Part shown: positions 45,601-57,530 of the stretch, in pieces
Layout: every line of letters starts with the position of its first letter
How positions within the stretch are numbered: the first letter of the stretch is position 1
Source of the DNA: Liolophura sinensis
Taxonomy: Eukaryota > Mollusca > Polyplacophora > Chitonida > Chitonidae
Direction of reading: 5' to 3'
DNA length: 64,000 nt
Assembly (NCBI RefSeq): GCF_032854445.1
Contig: NC_088306.1
Coordinates: forward strand, 1,917,873-1,981,872
Notes under the pieces: generated by a model
What the model saw: the letters and a program-made list of their open reading frames with translations, nothing else
Told to the model about the DNA's origin: nothing
Database searches by the model: none
Position numbers and translations under genes: made by a program

Positions 45601-46740
45601 GGTTAATATATTATCTCCATCTTTCAAATGCTGGACTTTGGCTTTATTATTTTTGCCCTTAAGTTTCTGAACCATGTTCCAGACCTTACGCATGGGTGTT
45701 TTTGACGTAATGCCCGAAACAAAGTTCCGCCAACAAGATCGTCTCTTGGACTTGAGTAATCGACGAGCCTTAGCTCTAAAATTACGAACCTGGTTTAAAT
45801 TATTATCAGTAGGACAATGATTAAATCTGCGTTCAGGCCTTTTTTACGGTCCTTTATGACTTTACGACAGTCATTGTCCTACCAGGGTTTGCCTCTGGAT
45901 TTGGGATTTGTCGACGTCTTAGGTATAGTTCTATCAGCAGCTCGTAAAACAAGCTCGTTAAATTTTAATATTGGATCATCTGCTGTTTTGAGAGTCTCTG
46001 GAGAGATATCAGCCTCACAGAACACCTCAAATGCGATCCAATCTGCTTTATCGAATTTCCACCTATCTACACGTTCTAAAGAATTAGAAGTGATATGTTC
46101 TAGGAATATAGGAAAATGGTCACTACCACAAAGATCGTCATGCACCCTCCAAGAAAAATCAAGGAGAAGTGATGGATCTGTGATAGTGAGATCGATAGCA
46201 GAATAAGCGCCATTACCTGGATGTAAATAGGTGTTAGACCCATCATTGAAATAACAGTTCATCTTTCGATAAAAAATCTTCCAAAGTTTTGCCATTACCG
46301 TTTATATTATTACTGCCCCATAGAGGGTTATGGCATTAAATCACCCATTATTATAAAACGGGATGGGAGTTGTTCTTTCAAGTTATGTAATTGAGAGATT
46401 GACAAAGAACAATGAGGAGGAATATAGATCGAACATAAAGTAACGGTTTCCGACAAAGAAACACGGACGGCCACAGCCTGAAACTCAGTAACGAGATCAA
46501 CAGGACTGAATTATATTATTATTTACGAAAATAGAGGAGCCGCCACAAGCTCGCTCTTCTTCACCAGAATAATTGCTATAAAGTGTGTAATTTTTAAGAG
46601 ATAATTTATTTTTGTTCGATGTCTTCAGGTGAGTTTCCTGAAGACAGGGCAGCTGGATTTTAAAGATTGAACTGTGTTATTGTAAATAAAATGTGTTATT
46701 TCAATAAAATTAACCTTAAGACCTTTTTTTAATTTTATCA
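42610..46740 (-). pseudogene. LINE-A copy A3, ORF2 with duplicated RNase H segment
   Basis: Endonuclease pieces lie at about 46660-45879 (SDHFPIFLEHI, KFDKADWIAFEVFCEAD), the linker at 45693-45442, and RT at 45454-44778 (NYRPIALTA, DLEKAYDTTWKYG, GVPQGSILSPTLFSI) and 44466-43666. Then follow two versions of the RNase H region. The left version (42950-43434) is almost the same as A2 at 35760-36237, while the right version (43435-43915) is more diverged. Stops and frameshifts interrupt the gene, so no complete ORF2 is made. Confidence 0.8.
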
Positions 46741-46744
46741 TATA

Positions 46745-48167
46745 TCGCCATTATAGAGGGAGACGTATAAGCGATTTATCTTTGTGTTTGGACCGCGGAC
46801 GACCCTTCCTTGGAGATCGGCTGTTAGATCTCCCTGGTGCGGGTGATGTATCCATCACATCTACATCTGATGTTGAAGGACCAACGTCCTTCAACGATCC
46901 AAACCTATTGAAAGTTTGGACAGGATCCCTAGTGGCCTTCGAGGGACGCTCCGTGGGACCACTGGGTTTATTATTTTCATTATGACTTTTATTTCCGGAC
47001 TTAGTTTCTGGTAGTTTTGTTTTTATCTTGTTCAGGTTTATCAATTTTTTGTGTAATATTTACTTGTTTTGCTTGCTGTACTGTAGTGGTCTGTGTTGAG
47101 CAGGAATTATGGGCAGGTTGAGCAGCAGGTTGTAAAGATATAGAAGTAGGTTTGTCGTTTCCAATGGGCCAAGTCCAAGAGGTTTGAGTAGCAACAGATG
47201 CTACTCGCTTGACCACATTGGCAAACGAAGTCTGCGGAGAAGTATTAGAGGGTGAGACTAATTTTCGGGCTTCCTGGTAGGATATATTGTTTCTGATTTT
47301 AAAATTGATCATTTGTTTTTCCTTCACGAAAAGCGGACAGTCTCTAGACGAGGCCATGTGATCTCCACTGCAGTTGCAACACTTAACTGTGTTGCTGCAG
47401 TCGAAACCCTCATGACCCCCACTGCCGCATCTGAAGCAAACCAGTTTATTTTTACATTGTCCCTTGCCGTGACCAGATTTTTGGCAAGTGAAACAACGTG
47501 TAGGATTAGGGATGTATAAATCTACATTAACCCTATATACGCCAATGTAGATATGTGACGGTAGAGATGTACTATTAAATGTCAAAAGGTAGGTATTTAA
47601 TTTGATGATGTTGCCAGCTTTTTTTGATGTGAAGCGTTTTACTCTGGCAACACCCTGTGGTTTTAATTCTGTACAGATTTCCTCTTCAGTTAAGTCTATG
47701 ATATCACCATCCCTATCACGTATTATTCCCTGACAGCTGTTCAGGGAACTGTGAGGGGATGTATAAATATGTATATCAGAGATTTTTTTAAGTGATAATA
47801 AATTTTTAGATTGTTATTTCCGGAAACATTCGATGAGGATGTCTCCGGATCGTAGTTTTTTAACAGTTTTCAAAGTCCCTGCTGCCCCTTCCAATGCCCT
47901 TTTTAACAAACAAGGATGAATTTTAGAGGCCGGCTTTTGTTCGCTCCTAGTGGAGAGGGCTATAAAAGCCGGCCAATTGTCCTGTTCATTATCAAATGAA
48001 TCCGATAACACTTCCAGCTTCCTCTTTTTATCAGCGCCTGGAGTGGGCCGAGAGGAAGACTGGATTGTTATATTGGAAACGTTAGACAAAAGGTTAGGGT
48101 TAGACATATTTGTTATATAATAAGAATTCACCCCACGTGTTCCCCACCCACCGCGGAGTGCCAACAA
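46745..48167 (-). pseudogene. LINE-A copy A3, ORF1
   Basis: Frames at 48167-47814 (N-terminus, MLALRGGWGTRGVNSYYITN), 47585-47001 (three CCHC knuckles: CFTCQKSGHGKGQC, CFRCGSGGHEGFDC, CNCSGDHMASSRDC) and 47044-46751 (basic tail ending RSKHKDKSLIRLPL). At least one stop near 47812 and a frameshift near 47020 separate them. Otherwise the sequence is very close to A2, with no SINE at the site 47493-47506. Confidence 0.85.
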
Positions 48168-48534
48168 GGGCGATGCCTGAACCTGGGGATACCCAACAGG
48201 AAACGCATCAAGGACTCCACGTGAGGTATACTCGAATAGATGGCCCTAATGAGCAAACACCATTAAGTGAATAAGGTCACACATCAGACACATGCTACTC
48301 GATTGACCCATGAGCCACCGCCTCAAAACGTAGTCCAGCAAACGAAATTTCAGAAATAACATTTATTCTCGGCAAACAGGTCGCTCCACAGTTGCCTCTC
48401 ACACAACCGAGAAGATGTGAGCCTATTATATTCACTGGGCTGACACAGGAGAGATCTAGGTTAGTCGACTTTTACGACAAGCTTGCCTGGAGGGCTGAGG
48501 TCCTATTCTTATCACCCCGGAAACCCCACGGGGG

Positions 48535-51010
48535 CTTTGATCCAGGAGAAAAACCTACAAAATGTTTTATTAGAAAGGAAGTTGGTAGGGGTAGAACGAA
48601 AAAGATTAAAACCATTACTTGTCGTCACAGAGATAATCCCGTTCCACATGGTTGTCAGAATGATATCTCTGGGTGTATCAGATCATATTATAAAGATCTG
48701 TATTCTAAACAAGAAACTAATGGGGAATGTCAGGACGAATTTTTGCCAGGGCTACCAGAGCTAACCCAAGACGGTACGTTGTTGTGTGAAAGCCTTTTGA
48801 CCAAACAAGAATTGTTCTGTGCAGTTAAGAATATGTCTAAATATCGATCTCCGGGTCACGATGGACTACCGGCTGAATTTTATGTCAAATTTTGGCCCCT
48901 GATTGATGACATATTTACAGAAGTTGTTAATTACTGATTTCATACAGTTAAATTAAGTCGATCACAGCGCTCCGGGCTAATTACCCTGATATGTAAGGAC
49001 CCTGGCAATGCCCAAAATATTAAGAACTGGAGACCAATTAGTTTGTTAAATGTGGACTACAAAATTGTGTCCAAAGCACTATGCAATCGTTTAAAACTAG
49101 TGATTAATTCAATTGTTCTACATAATCAAAGCTGCGGTATTCCTGGGAGAAGCATTTTTGACAACCTGCATTTGCTACGAAATATTTATGACTATCGGCA
49201 GAAAAACCTAAAGGCCTATTTTGTGAACTTGGACCAGGAAAAAGCTTTCGATTGGATTTTCGGTGGATTGGCCCTTCTTATTTATGTGTTTGAAGAAGTT
49301 TAATTTTGGTCCGGACAATGGACATGTTACAAAGGAATTTACGTTACACAGGGGTGTTCGTCAAGGCTGTTCTGTGTCTCCAATATTGTATATACTCTCC
49401 ATGGAGCCATTTATAGTAGCTATCAGGAACTGCAATAAAATACACGGTGTACGGATGCCAGGGACAAACAAGCAAGCGAAGGTGTCCGCGCATGCGGATG
49501 ATACAACGGCAGTATTGTCAAAGGAAAGTTCATTACCGCATGTTATTCGCTTAGCTGAGGGTTATGGAAGGGCATCGGGTTTGGAATTAAATCTGACAAA
49601 GACTGTAGCCCTGACTATAGGCAACTGGAACGAGAGTAATATGCCAAAAAGTAGGTATTCGGGTTGAAAAAAGTGCCAAAATTTGCGGAGTGTATTTTGG
49701 GGAATAACGTGAGGCTCTGAACTCGGAGCGCTTATTAAATAAAGTTAAGAAACACGTTTCTGCTTGGAATGGCAGATATTTGACTCTGAGAGATCGCTGT
49801 GTACCATTAAGTCTGTAGCGTTGGCAGTATTGTGGTTTGCAGCACAGTTTATAGTATTACCAACCAGTTGTATTACACAATGTTTCCAGACTGTCTTTAG
49901 GTTTTATAGGATAATAAGCCCGAAGGTCTAAAGAGAGTTGCCCTTCACGTGGGCTTTTCAAATAGATGTTTGAATATCCATAACATTGAATATAAAACTA
50001 AGGCCTTAGGTATACGACACATACTAAAGTTGATTTATGGCACAACTGCCGACTGAAGATATTTTGCCATATATTGGTTGGCATTGTCGTTAGGGAATGT
50101 CTATCCAGGATTCTGCAGATCAAGTGTTCCACATTTACAAAATGTACCTGAATTTTAGAGATTTGCACTAAGTGCTTGGAAGGAATTCTACCGGGGTCAG
50201 CAATTACCTACTGTTATGTACGGAGTAAGTTCATTTATAAGGTCTTGGTTACTAAGGTTGTTGAGAAGCCCCGGGTTATGCTAGCCTAGCCCCAGTTAAA
50301 CTGGAATGCCATTTGGAAAACTGTGTTCCATCCATTTTTGGACCATAATCTGGTCAATTTTTCTTCCAAGCTGGTACACGACATTTTGCCTGTAAAGGAG
50401 AGATTGTTAAGGCGTAATGTGGCCACGGATGATGTGTGTGTATTTTGTTCGGCCTACGACACGCGGGATCATTTGTTTGTTCAATGTAAAATAGTTCAAG
50501 ATGTATTTAGTGAATTTAGTCGGGTCTTTATGTTGTATGCTGGGTTTTTAATCCAACCTCGACAAGAAAATGTTGATTTCCAAAATATTTCATGTAACCG
50601 TCTCTGGGGATGTAAAAGGTGTATGCCTGTATGCTGTCACAGTTGTTCAATTTTCTATTTGGTGTGCAAACAATGGGGTCGAATTTAAGTCTCAAAGAAA
50701 TGCTACGCATATACTGGCGGCGGTTGATGTTCATGTTGATTTCATTCGTTTTAACAGGCCAACATTTCAAGGAATCTGGTGCAAACGATCGATTATTTGC
50801 AAAGTTAAAGTTGACAAGCCACTGTACATGTTAAATTGAGACAATTATTACTTTGTGTCTCACAGCAGTCTCAGGCCTGTGATAATTGTTTTTTATTCTG
50901 ACTGATGTGTGACTTTGTGAACAAACCTTCAATGTCATCGACGTTTGTATACAGTGCATTTGATTGACTGAGAATTTGGGAATAAATTCTACTATTTCCA
51001 AAAAAAAAAA
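48535..51010 (+). mobile_element. LINE-B copy B5, RT to 3' tail
   Basis: Continues LINE-B from 42344. The parts are a linker (PTKCFIRKEVGRGRTKKIKT), RT, a decayed thumb region (about 49670-50280), the C-terminal zinc-knuckle-like region (50300-50560: DHNLVNFSSKLVHDILPVKE, then VCVFCSAYDTRDHLFVQC) and an A-run at 51000-51010. Immediately after the A-run comes a tRNA-Gln-type unit. Confidence 0.85.
48540..49667 (+). pseudogene. LINE-B copy B5, reverse transcriptase, frameshifted
   Basis: Motifs in order: KYRSPGHDGLPAEFYVKFWP (48840), NWRPISLLNVDYKIVSKALC (49025), CGIPGRSIFDNLHLLRNIYD, VNLDQEKAFD, HRGVRQGCSVSPILYILSME (49345) and ADDTTAVL, the catalytic ADD box (49495). RPISLLNVDYK and SFDNLHLLR-like wording are typical of the Tx1 branch of the L1 group. 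A stop at 48937 and frameshifts near 49250 split the gene. Confidence 0.85.
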
Positions 51011-51347
51011 GACATTGTATGCATGGTTTCGCGATTGATTATAGGTTGTTGTCAAATTCCATCTATTTTCAATTATTTGGATTATTTCTCGCTTATTTTC
51101 TTTATACTGACCAGGTAATCAATTATTTTTAATTAAGCTTTCAGTTTGTGATCTAAAAAGGTGTATACTTCACCGGGTCATAAACGTTTCAAAGATTTTA
51201 TTACGACAAACATTTTTAGGCCACCTCTTGAAGATTACGTCACATCCATACGGAGAAAGGACAAAAGGACATGGCGGTAAGCAGGAAACTGCTTTAGACA
51301 GAGGCGGTCATTGCTACAGACATTAGTTTGCCAAGTGATGTTCACCT
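51011..51347 (+). repeat. tRNA-Gln unit, upstream part (second copy)
   Basis: Homologous to 3441-3763, and starting directly at the LINE-B A-run with 'gacattgtatgcatggtttc'. The related stretch at 61500-61640 begins the same way, which suggests LINE-B sits within a longer tRNA-Gln repeat. Confidence 0.7.
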
Positions 51348-51391
51348 GGTTCCATGGTGTCATGGTTAGCACCCTGACTCTGACTCCAGCC
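51348..51391 (+). pseudogene. tRNA-Gln 5' part, CTG anticodon
   Basis: The sequence ggttccatggtgtcatggtt and the following anticodon arm (ctctgactccag) match tRNA-Gln. It breaks off after the anticodon arm, before the variable loop. Confidence 0.7.
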
Positions 51392-51454
51392 AAAAAATTT
51401 TAGCCCACAGTATGAAGCGTGTCATTGTGCTTTTTAGCCCTGAAAATTGCATTA

Positions 51455-51525
51455 GGATCCGCGTTGTAAGGGTTAGCACTCTGCATTTTGAATCCAGCGA
51501 TCGGAGTTCAAATCTCGGTAGAAAC
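51455..51525 (+). pseudogene. tRNA-Gln-like sequence, TTG anticodon
   Basis: The full length is recognisable, with 'ttttgaatccag' (anticodon TTG) and the T-arm 'gttcaaatctc', but acceptor and D-arm have several changes. It is preceded by 'agcgtgtcattgtgc', which also precedes the copy at 62019. Confidence 0.65.
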
Positions 51526-51552
51526 TTTTCCTCTGGTTATCTAATTTTTTCA

Positions 51553-51747
51553 CGGTCGCTGTGAGTTCAAGTCCAGCTTATGCTGGCTTCCTCTCTGGCC
51601 GTATGTGGGAGGGTCTGTCACCTGCGGATGGTCGTGGGTTTCCACCGGGCTCTTCCCGGTTTCCTCCCACCATAATGCTGGCCGCCGTGGTATAAGTGAA
51701 ATATTCTTGAGTACGGCGTGAAACACCAATCAAATAAATAAATAATT
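51553..51747 (+). mobile_element. SINE-1 copy, 5'-truncated
   Basis: Begins within the SINE at 'acggtcgctgtgag', without the tRNA head, and ends in AATAAATAAATAA. It splits the stretch 'atctaattttt...gcaatatgcaac', which is continuous at 62105-62130, so the insertion is clear. Confidence 0.88.
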
Positions 51748-51763
51748 TTTGCAATATGCAACT

Positions 51764-51817
51764 ATTATACTGGGAAATTTCTGAATTTCCACATCCCTTA
51801 AGACATTGTAAGTATAG
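51764..51817 (+). repeat. tRNA-Gln unit piece left of LINE-B copy B6
   Basis: The segment from 'attatactgggaaattt' to 'agacattgtaag' occurs again right after the A-tail of the same LINE-B copy (61441-61521) and within the unit at 62130-62205. It is either a long target duplication or neighbouring repeat units. Confidence 0.6.
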
Positions 51818-51926
51818 TTTAGGCTAGTGTGCTTGACGCCAAAGTGAACGGACGTGTCGGTGATTCTCTGCTGTTTACACATTTGTGCAGAGACTGATTT
51901 TTTGGTGAACTTGGTGCCCACAGAGC

Positions 51927-53345
51927 TTGAATTTGGCCAGTGGTTACTGTTTGGTGAAGGGCGTGTGCCCGGTTGGATCAGGTATGTCCAAGCCCATGTC
52001 TTTTTCGCCTGTAAACAGGCCAAGCAGAACTTTGTGTCAATCTCTACACGAAACAGTCCAGCATTTTCTACAGCTGTCCAGAAAGACTTTATTCCACCAC
52101 TTATTTAAGTTGCTGGGCATAATGACCTAGTGAGTAAATCCAATGTTGTTATAAATGGAACGACGTGGTCCATTATGCCCACGTCGTCAGTTTACCTAAA
52201 TCTGACGGCCCACTGGGCACCGGATGAAATGTCCGATGACACTATCGAGGCAGCTTTGAAACCCTATGGTGAATTCCTGGGTGTAACGAAACCCAGATTT
52301 TCAGACCCGCAGCTCTCACATGTTCGGACAGGTATTAGGATTTACGGATTTGGGTGTCACAAAGTTCGATATGTACCAAATTTTATTAATTTTGGTGGTG
52401 ACATTGTGAAGTTTACTGTTATGGATATGCCCATGTGCATGATCTAGATCCACAATTTCATTGTGACCCAAGCGCACTTGATGTAGTGGCGAGTACACCA
52501 GTCAATTAAAGTCGTATGTGTTGCAGTATTCGGTCATCGGTTGTATGTCAATAGGCTGATCCGGCAGATCTAAACATTTACCTACCCCGGGCAGACCTAT
52601 GAATGTCGGAAGTGCGGCCAAAAATCATACAAGGTGGCAGAGTGTAGGGCACTGTGGTGTTCTAACTGCGATGGTTTCTCTCTTTCCCCCCCCCCCCCCC
52701 CCGATGAAAATCCTCATACAGAGAAGGACTGTACAGGTCCATGCCGAATGTGTAATTCAGGACTTCATACGGTCAGTGACTGTTTTGCGAGAGCAATGTC
52801 GTACGCGGCGCGGGTTAAGGGAAACCTACCGACTATGCGCCAGTATAATAAGCAAGACGCCGTAAAACAAGATGACGTTGATGTTGACGTCAGCGACGAT
52901 GATGACCCATTCAACCCACCCGCTATGGAACTGGTTTAAGACAGCGACGAGAACTAAGACGAAATGGACGGAAATGGTGACGGCAGCGGCGATAATGACG
53001 TCAGCGACGACAACAAGTCTGACAAGGAGATGGACGAGCAGGAGAATGCTAAGAACACCGAAGAAGTGGGTGTTGGTAATAGTGAAACGTCATCAGCTAC
53101 CCCATGGGTGAAGAATGTGATCGTGGGTGACGTGCAAGCTCCCGACATGCGTTCATCAGTCCCAGTCGAGGAAAAGCGAGCTAAGTTGGACAATGGCAGT
53201 ACAGCCGAAGAGGCGGCGTCATCTGTCCCGCCCAGCTCCCGTCCTACTGATAATGATGGTGTTGATGCCCATCAGTCGTCAGACTGTATGACACCGACTC
53301 CATTTCAGGAGGGGGGCACCATGCTTCCGGAATGCCGGAAAAGAA
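51927..53345 (+). pseudogene. LINE-B copy B6, ORF1 (zinc-knuckle, acidic tail)
   Basis: In order: an N-terminal domain (FVSISTRNSPAF, INGTTWSIMPTSSVYLNLTA, EAALKPYGEFLGV), CCHC knuckles (YECRKCGQKSYKVAECRALW, HTEKDCTGPCRMCNSGLHTV) at about 52595-52790, and an acidic Asp-rich stretch (52870-53060) before a tail with VEEKRAKLDNGS. A C-run at 52687-52702 lies between the knuckles. Several frameshifts prevent a single product. The acidic tail is shared with copy B7. Confidence 0.75.
52687..52702 (+). repeat. poly(C) run in LINE-B copy B6 ORF1
   Basis: About sixteen consecutive C residues between the zinc-knuckle motifs. The reading frame here depends on its length. Confidence 0.8.
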
Positions 53346-53449
53346 TGAATGAATGATTGATTATGGCTTAACGCCACATCGGCAATATTTCAGCTATATC
53401 GTGGCGAGAACAAGGTGAAAACAAGAGGCGGTTAAGGTTTTCTCCACCT

Positions 53450-54567
53450 TTTAAATGCTGGACTTTTGCTTTATTATTTTTGCCCTTAAGTTTCTGAACC
53501 ATGTTCCAGATCTTACGCATGGGTGTTTTGACGTAATGCTTGAAACAAAGTTCCGCCAACAAAATCGTCTCTTGGACTTGAGTAATTGACGAGCCTTAGC
53601 TCTAAAATTACGAACTTGGTTTAAATTATTATCAGTAGGACAATGATTAAATCATTGTCGATCCCTTATGGCTTTACGACAGTCATTGTCGTGCCAGGGT
53701 TTACTTTTGGATTTAGGATTTGTCGAGGTCTTAGGTATAGTTCTGTCAGCGGCTTCTAAAACAAGCTCATTAAATTATAACATAGGATCATCTGCTGCAT
53801 TGAGAGTCTTTGAGGTGATATCAGCCTCACAAAACATCTCAAATGCGATCCAATCTGCTTTATCGAATTTCCACCTAGCTACATGTTCTAAAGAATTAGA
53901 AGTGATATGTTCTAGGATTATAGGAAAATGGTGACTATTTCAAAGATCGTCATGCACCTTCCAAGAAAAATCAAGGAGAAGTGATGGATCTGTGATAGTG
54001 AGATCGATAGCAGAATAAGCGCCATTACCTGGATGTAAATAGGTGTTAGAACCATCATTGAAATAACACAGTTCTTCGTTAGATAAGAAGTTTTCTACTA
54101 TCTTGCCCTTATCATTTATGTTATTACTGCCCCATAGGGGGTTATGGGAATTAAAATCTCCCATAAGTAAAAAAAGGTTTTGGCAACTGTTCTGTTAAAT
54201 TATGTAACTGCAAAGCTGACAAAGAAATGTTCTTGGCAATATACACTGAACATAATGTGATTGTTTCAGACAACGAGACACGGACGGCCACAGCCTGAAG
54301 CTCTGTATCCAGAGCAACAGGGCTGTGAATAATATTGTTATTGACGAAGATAGAAGAGCCGCCTGCAGCTTGCTCTTCTTCATTTGAGTACGTACTGTAT
54401 AATAAGTAATTTTTAAGAGTTATTTTGTCTTTGTCAGATGTCTTCAGGTGAGTTTCCTGAAGACACAGGGCAATAGGATTTAATGATTGGACAAGCTGTG
54501 TTATTTCAATAAAATTTACCTTCAGGCCTCGACTATTCCACTGTATAATTTTGTCACATATTGCCAT
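53450..54567 (-). pseudogene. LINE-A copy A4, endonuclease remnant
   Basis: The frame 54567-54151 starts MAICDKIIQWNSRGLKVNFI and includes CLQETHLKTSDKD; the frame 54164-53940 continues MGDFNSHNPLWGSNNINDKG and AIDLTITDPSLLLDFSWKVH. A frameshift near 54165 separates them, and the SDH region beyond is altered. Confidence 0.8.
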
Positions 54568-54569
54568 TA

Positions 54570-55907
54570 TGGAGGGAGACGTATAGGGGATTTTGCTTTA
54601 TGTTTGGACCGAGGACGACCCTTTCGTGGAGATCGGCTGGAAGATCTCCCTGGTGCGGGTAATATATCCATCACCTCCGCATCTGATGTTGAAGGACCAG
54701 CGTCCTACAACGATCCAAACTTATTGAAAGTTTGGATAGGATCCCTAGTGGCCTTAGGAGAGACGCTCTGTAGGGCCACCAGGTTTATTAGTTTTTTATT
54801 ATTATTTTCAGATTGACTTTTGGACTTATTTTTGTAATTTTTAGGGCAATTGGGCTCAGCTGGTTTCTATACAGCACAGCCTTTCTATACTATTTACTGT
54901 TTTTATTTGTTCTTTTGAAGGAGTTTGAGTTGAGGAAGAACTAAATGAAGGTTGAGACGGAAGTTGCACAGAAACATAACTAGGTTTGAGTACCAACAGT
55001 TGCAACTCGCTTCACCACATTGGCAAACGAAGTCGGTAGAGAAGTATTAGAAAGTGAGGCTAATTTTCGGGCGTCCTGGTAGGAGATATTGTTTTTAATT
55101 TTCAAGTTGATGATTTGCTTTTCATTAACGAAAAGCGGACAGTCCCTAGAGGAGGCCATGTGATCTCCACTGCAGTTGGAACACTTAACTGTGTTGCTGC
55201 AGTTGAAACCATCATGCCCTTCACTGCCGCATCTGAAGCAAATGAGGTTGTTCTTACATTGTCCCTTGCCATGACCAAATCTTTGGCAATTAAAACAACG
55301 TGTAGGATTGGAGATATATAAATCCACATTAACCCTATAAGGACCAACGTGGATATGAGACGGAAGGGAGGTAGTGTTAAAAGTAAGCAGGTATGTATTA
55401 AGTTTAAAGAGGTTACCAGATTTCTTCGTAACGAAGTGTTTTACTCTGGTAACACCCTGTGAATTCAGTCCTTGGCAAATTTCTTCCTCATTCAGGTCAG
55501 TTATATCACCATGCCTGTCACGAATGATTCCCTGACAGCTGTTCAGGGAATGGTGAGGGGACGTAAAAACAGATATGTCAGATATTTTATTTAATTTCAG
55601 TAAATTTTTTGAATGTTGTTGCCGGAAACATTCAATGAGAATGTCTCCGGATCTAAGTTTTTTAGCGTTTTTTTAGAGTTGCAGCTGCGCCCTGAAGAGC
55701 CCTTTGCAGAAGAAACGGGTGAATTTTTGAAGCCGGCTTTTGTTCACTCTTAGTTGAGAGAACAATTAAAGCCGGCCAACTGCTCTGTTCGTTATCGAGT
55801 GAGTCAGACAACTTCCTCTTTTTATGAACATTTGAAGACAAAGTCGGCTGAGAGGAAGATCTATTAGATATATTCGAAATGTTTGAAGTAACTTTTAAGG
55901 TAGACAT
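54570..55907 (-). pseudogene. LINE-A copy A4, ORF1
   Basis: N-terminus 55907-55662 (MSTLKVTSNISNISNRSSSQ), CCHC knuckles 55327-54980 (CFNCQRFGHGKGQC, CFRCGSEGHDGFNC, CSNCSGDHMASSRDC) and a basic tail to 54570. It is frameshifted near 55660 and broken in the tail near 54800-54980. Confidence 0.8.
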
Positions 55908-56633
55908 GGCATATAGATATAAATTTCACCCCACATGTTCCCCACCCACCATGGAGTGCCTACAAGGGCGATGCCTAAACCTTGGAATACCCGGCAGGAA
56001 AGACACCAAGGATTCCATATGAGGTATACTCGAACAGATTGATTTATACCAAAAGGTTAAATTCAATCTACTCGATTGACCCATGAGCCATAACCTCAAA
56101 GCGTAGTCCCGCAAACGAAATTTCAGAAATAACATTTGTTCGCTAAATGATGTGCTGTTATTGAGGCAATTGGGACCACGCAGAGGCAAGACATGACCAA
56201 GCCGATTGATCGGACCGGGCCCATCCGACCTCCAGTCTCTCCCCAAGTAAGGGCCAAAGTGATCTGTTGGGCGTGAGGATCTCGCAAGACCAACACGCCC
56301 TCAGCCACCAGGATTCCGTCCTCTTAGATTATGGCCGCAACCCACGGCAAACAGGTCGCTCCCCGGTTGCCTCTCACAACCGGGAAGATGTGAGCCTATT
56401 ATATTCACCGGGCTCACACAGGAGAGCTCTAGGTTAGTCGACTTTTACGTTAAGCTTGCCTAGAGGGCTGAGGTCTTATTCTTATCACCCCCGGAAACAT
56501 CACGGGGGCAGGAAAAGAAAAGCGCTTGCTTCTGGTGCGAGGCAGCAAATGAAAAGAGACAAATGAGTTGTGGCGTAATTAGGACTCTCTTATTTTTCCA
56601 CAATGGGTATGTACGCTCTACCTTTATTTGTAT

Positions 56634-57520
56634 AATGAGCTTAAATAATATTCGTTTTGCGACTTTAAACGTCAATGGTTTACTGGATCCGTCGAAACAA
56701 GAACATGTTAAGGAATTTGTTTTCGATAAAGGAATTGATGTACTATTCTTACAGGAAACACACTTCGAAAACTATGATGACACTAAATATTTGCAAATCC
56801 CCGGCGATGCAAGGTGGGCGTATGGGTCAAATCGAAGTTGTGGGGTGAGAATAATTATTAGGTATACGGTAGATTGCATTATACGGAAAGTACAGAGGTG
56901 ACCTAACGGTTGGTACATAAGCCTTAGGGTTGAACTCAACAACATTGCTTTAAACCTTGTTGTGTGTATATGCCCCTAATAATCCGACTCAAAGAAAAGA
57001 GTTTATTTCTAATCTAGATAATGTGACGCAGGGCAGTGAGTTGGTTATTATGGGTGGGGATTTTAATTGTGTTGAGAGCATTGAATTAGATAGAGCTGGC
57101 TGTGCCACTAATGGAAGGAATGATGGAGTGGACGAAATTAATGGTTTGAAAAGAGATTTTGGTATTTGTGATATTTTTAGGAAACTGCATCTGAATAAGA
57201 ATTGTTACACGTGGTCTAGGTGCCAGTGTGCCAGTAGATTGGATAAATTTTATATCCCTAACTCTGTGTTTAAGTATGTAACCCATTGTGATGCTATACA
57301 TGTGTCCTTTTCTGATATTTCTTTTGAAGATGTAATTTCATGGGGGCCGTTCTACTGGAAGTGTAATACTTCTGTGTTAAATGACAACGAGCTTGTTGAT
57401 AATATTAAATCTGTCTTCCATGATATTTTCCCTGTCTGCACAACTGGTCATGCAGGTCTAATAGACAGATGGGAGACATTTAAAAGGGAATGTAAAAGAC
57501 AGAATTCGGAGTTACTGTAA
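56634..57520 (+). pseudogene. LINE-B copy B6, AP endonuclease
   Basis: Starts MSLNNIRFATLNVNGLLDPS, then ILFLQETHFENYDDTKYLQI, CGVRIIIRYTVDCIIRKVQR, LVIMGGDFNCVESIELDRAG (D/N), TWSRCQCASRLDKFYIPNSV and FEDVISWGPFYWKCNTSVLN. The catalytic N, E and D/N residues are visible. The SDH motif reads as SFSDIS, so activity was likely lost. A stop near 56899 and a frameshift around 56950 split the frame. Confidence 0.82.
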
Positions 57521-57530
57521 GGAGAAATCT

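Larger units (their letters stand above)
42345..48534 (-). mobile_element. LINE-A copy A3, full-length ends, internally rearranged
   Basis: A 6.19 kb copy with a perfect 13-bp target duplication 'ctttgatccagga' (42332-42344 and 48535-48547). It has the common 5' end and the tetranucleotide tail. Differences from A2: about 190 bp missing in the 5' UTR (near 48368), several frameshifts in ORF2, and the RNase H region present twice (42950-43434 and 43435-43915). Confidence 0.92.
51818..53345 (+). mobile_element. LINE-B copy B6, ORF1 part
   Basis: The 5' region and ORF1 of the longest LINE-B copy. The right end 'ggaaaagaa' (53337-53345) is the target duplication of LINE-A copy A4, and the LINE continues at 56511. 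Confidence 0.8.
53346..56510 (-). mobile_element. LINE-A copy A4, ORF2 largely deleted
   Basis: A 3.17 kb copy with the common 5' end (56510), tail at 53346 and the 9-bp duplication 'ggaaaagaa' (53337-53345 and 56511-56519). About 3 kb is missing: the 3' UTR start is joined near 53440 to the sequence coding for the region after the endonuclease, so RT and RNase H are absent. It is more diverged from A2 than A3 is. Confidence 0.9.
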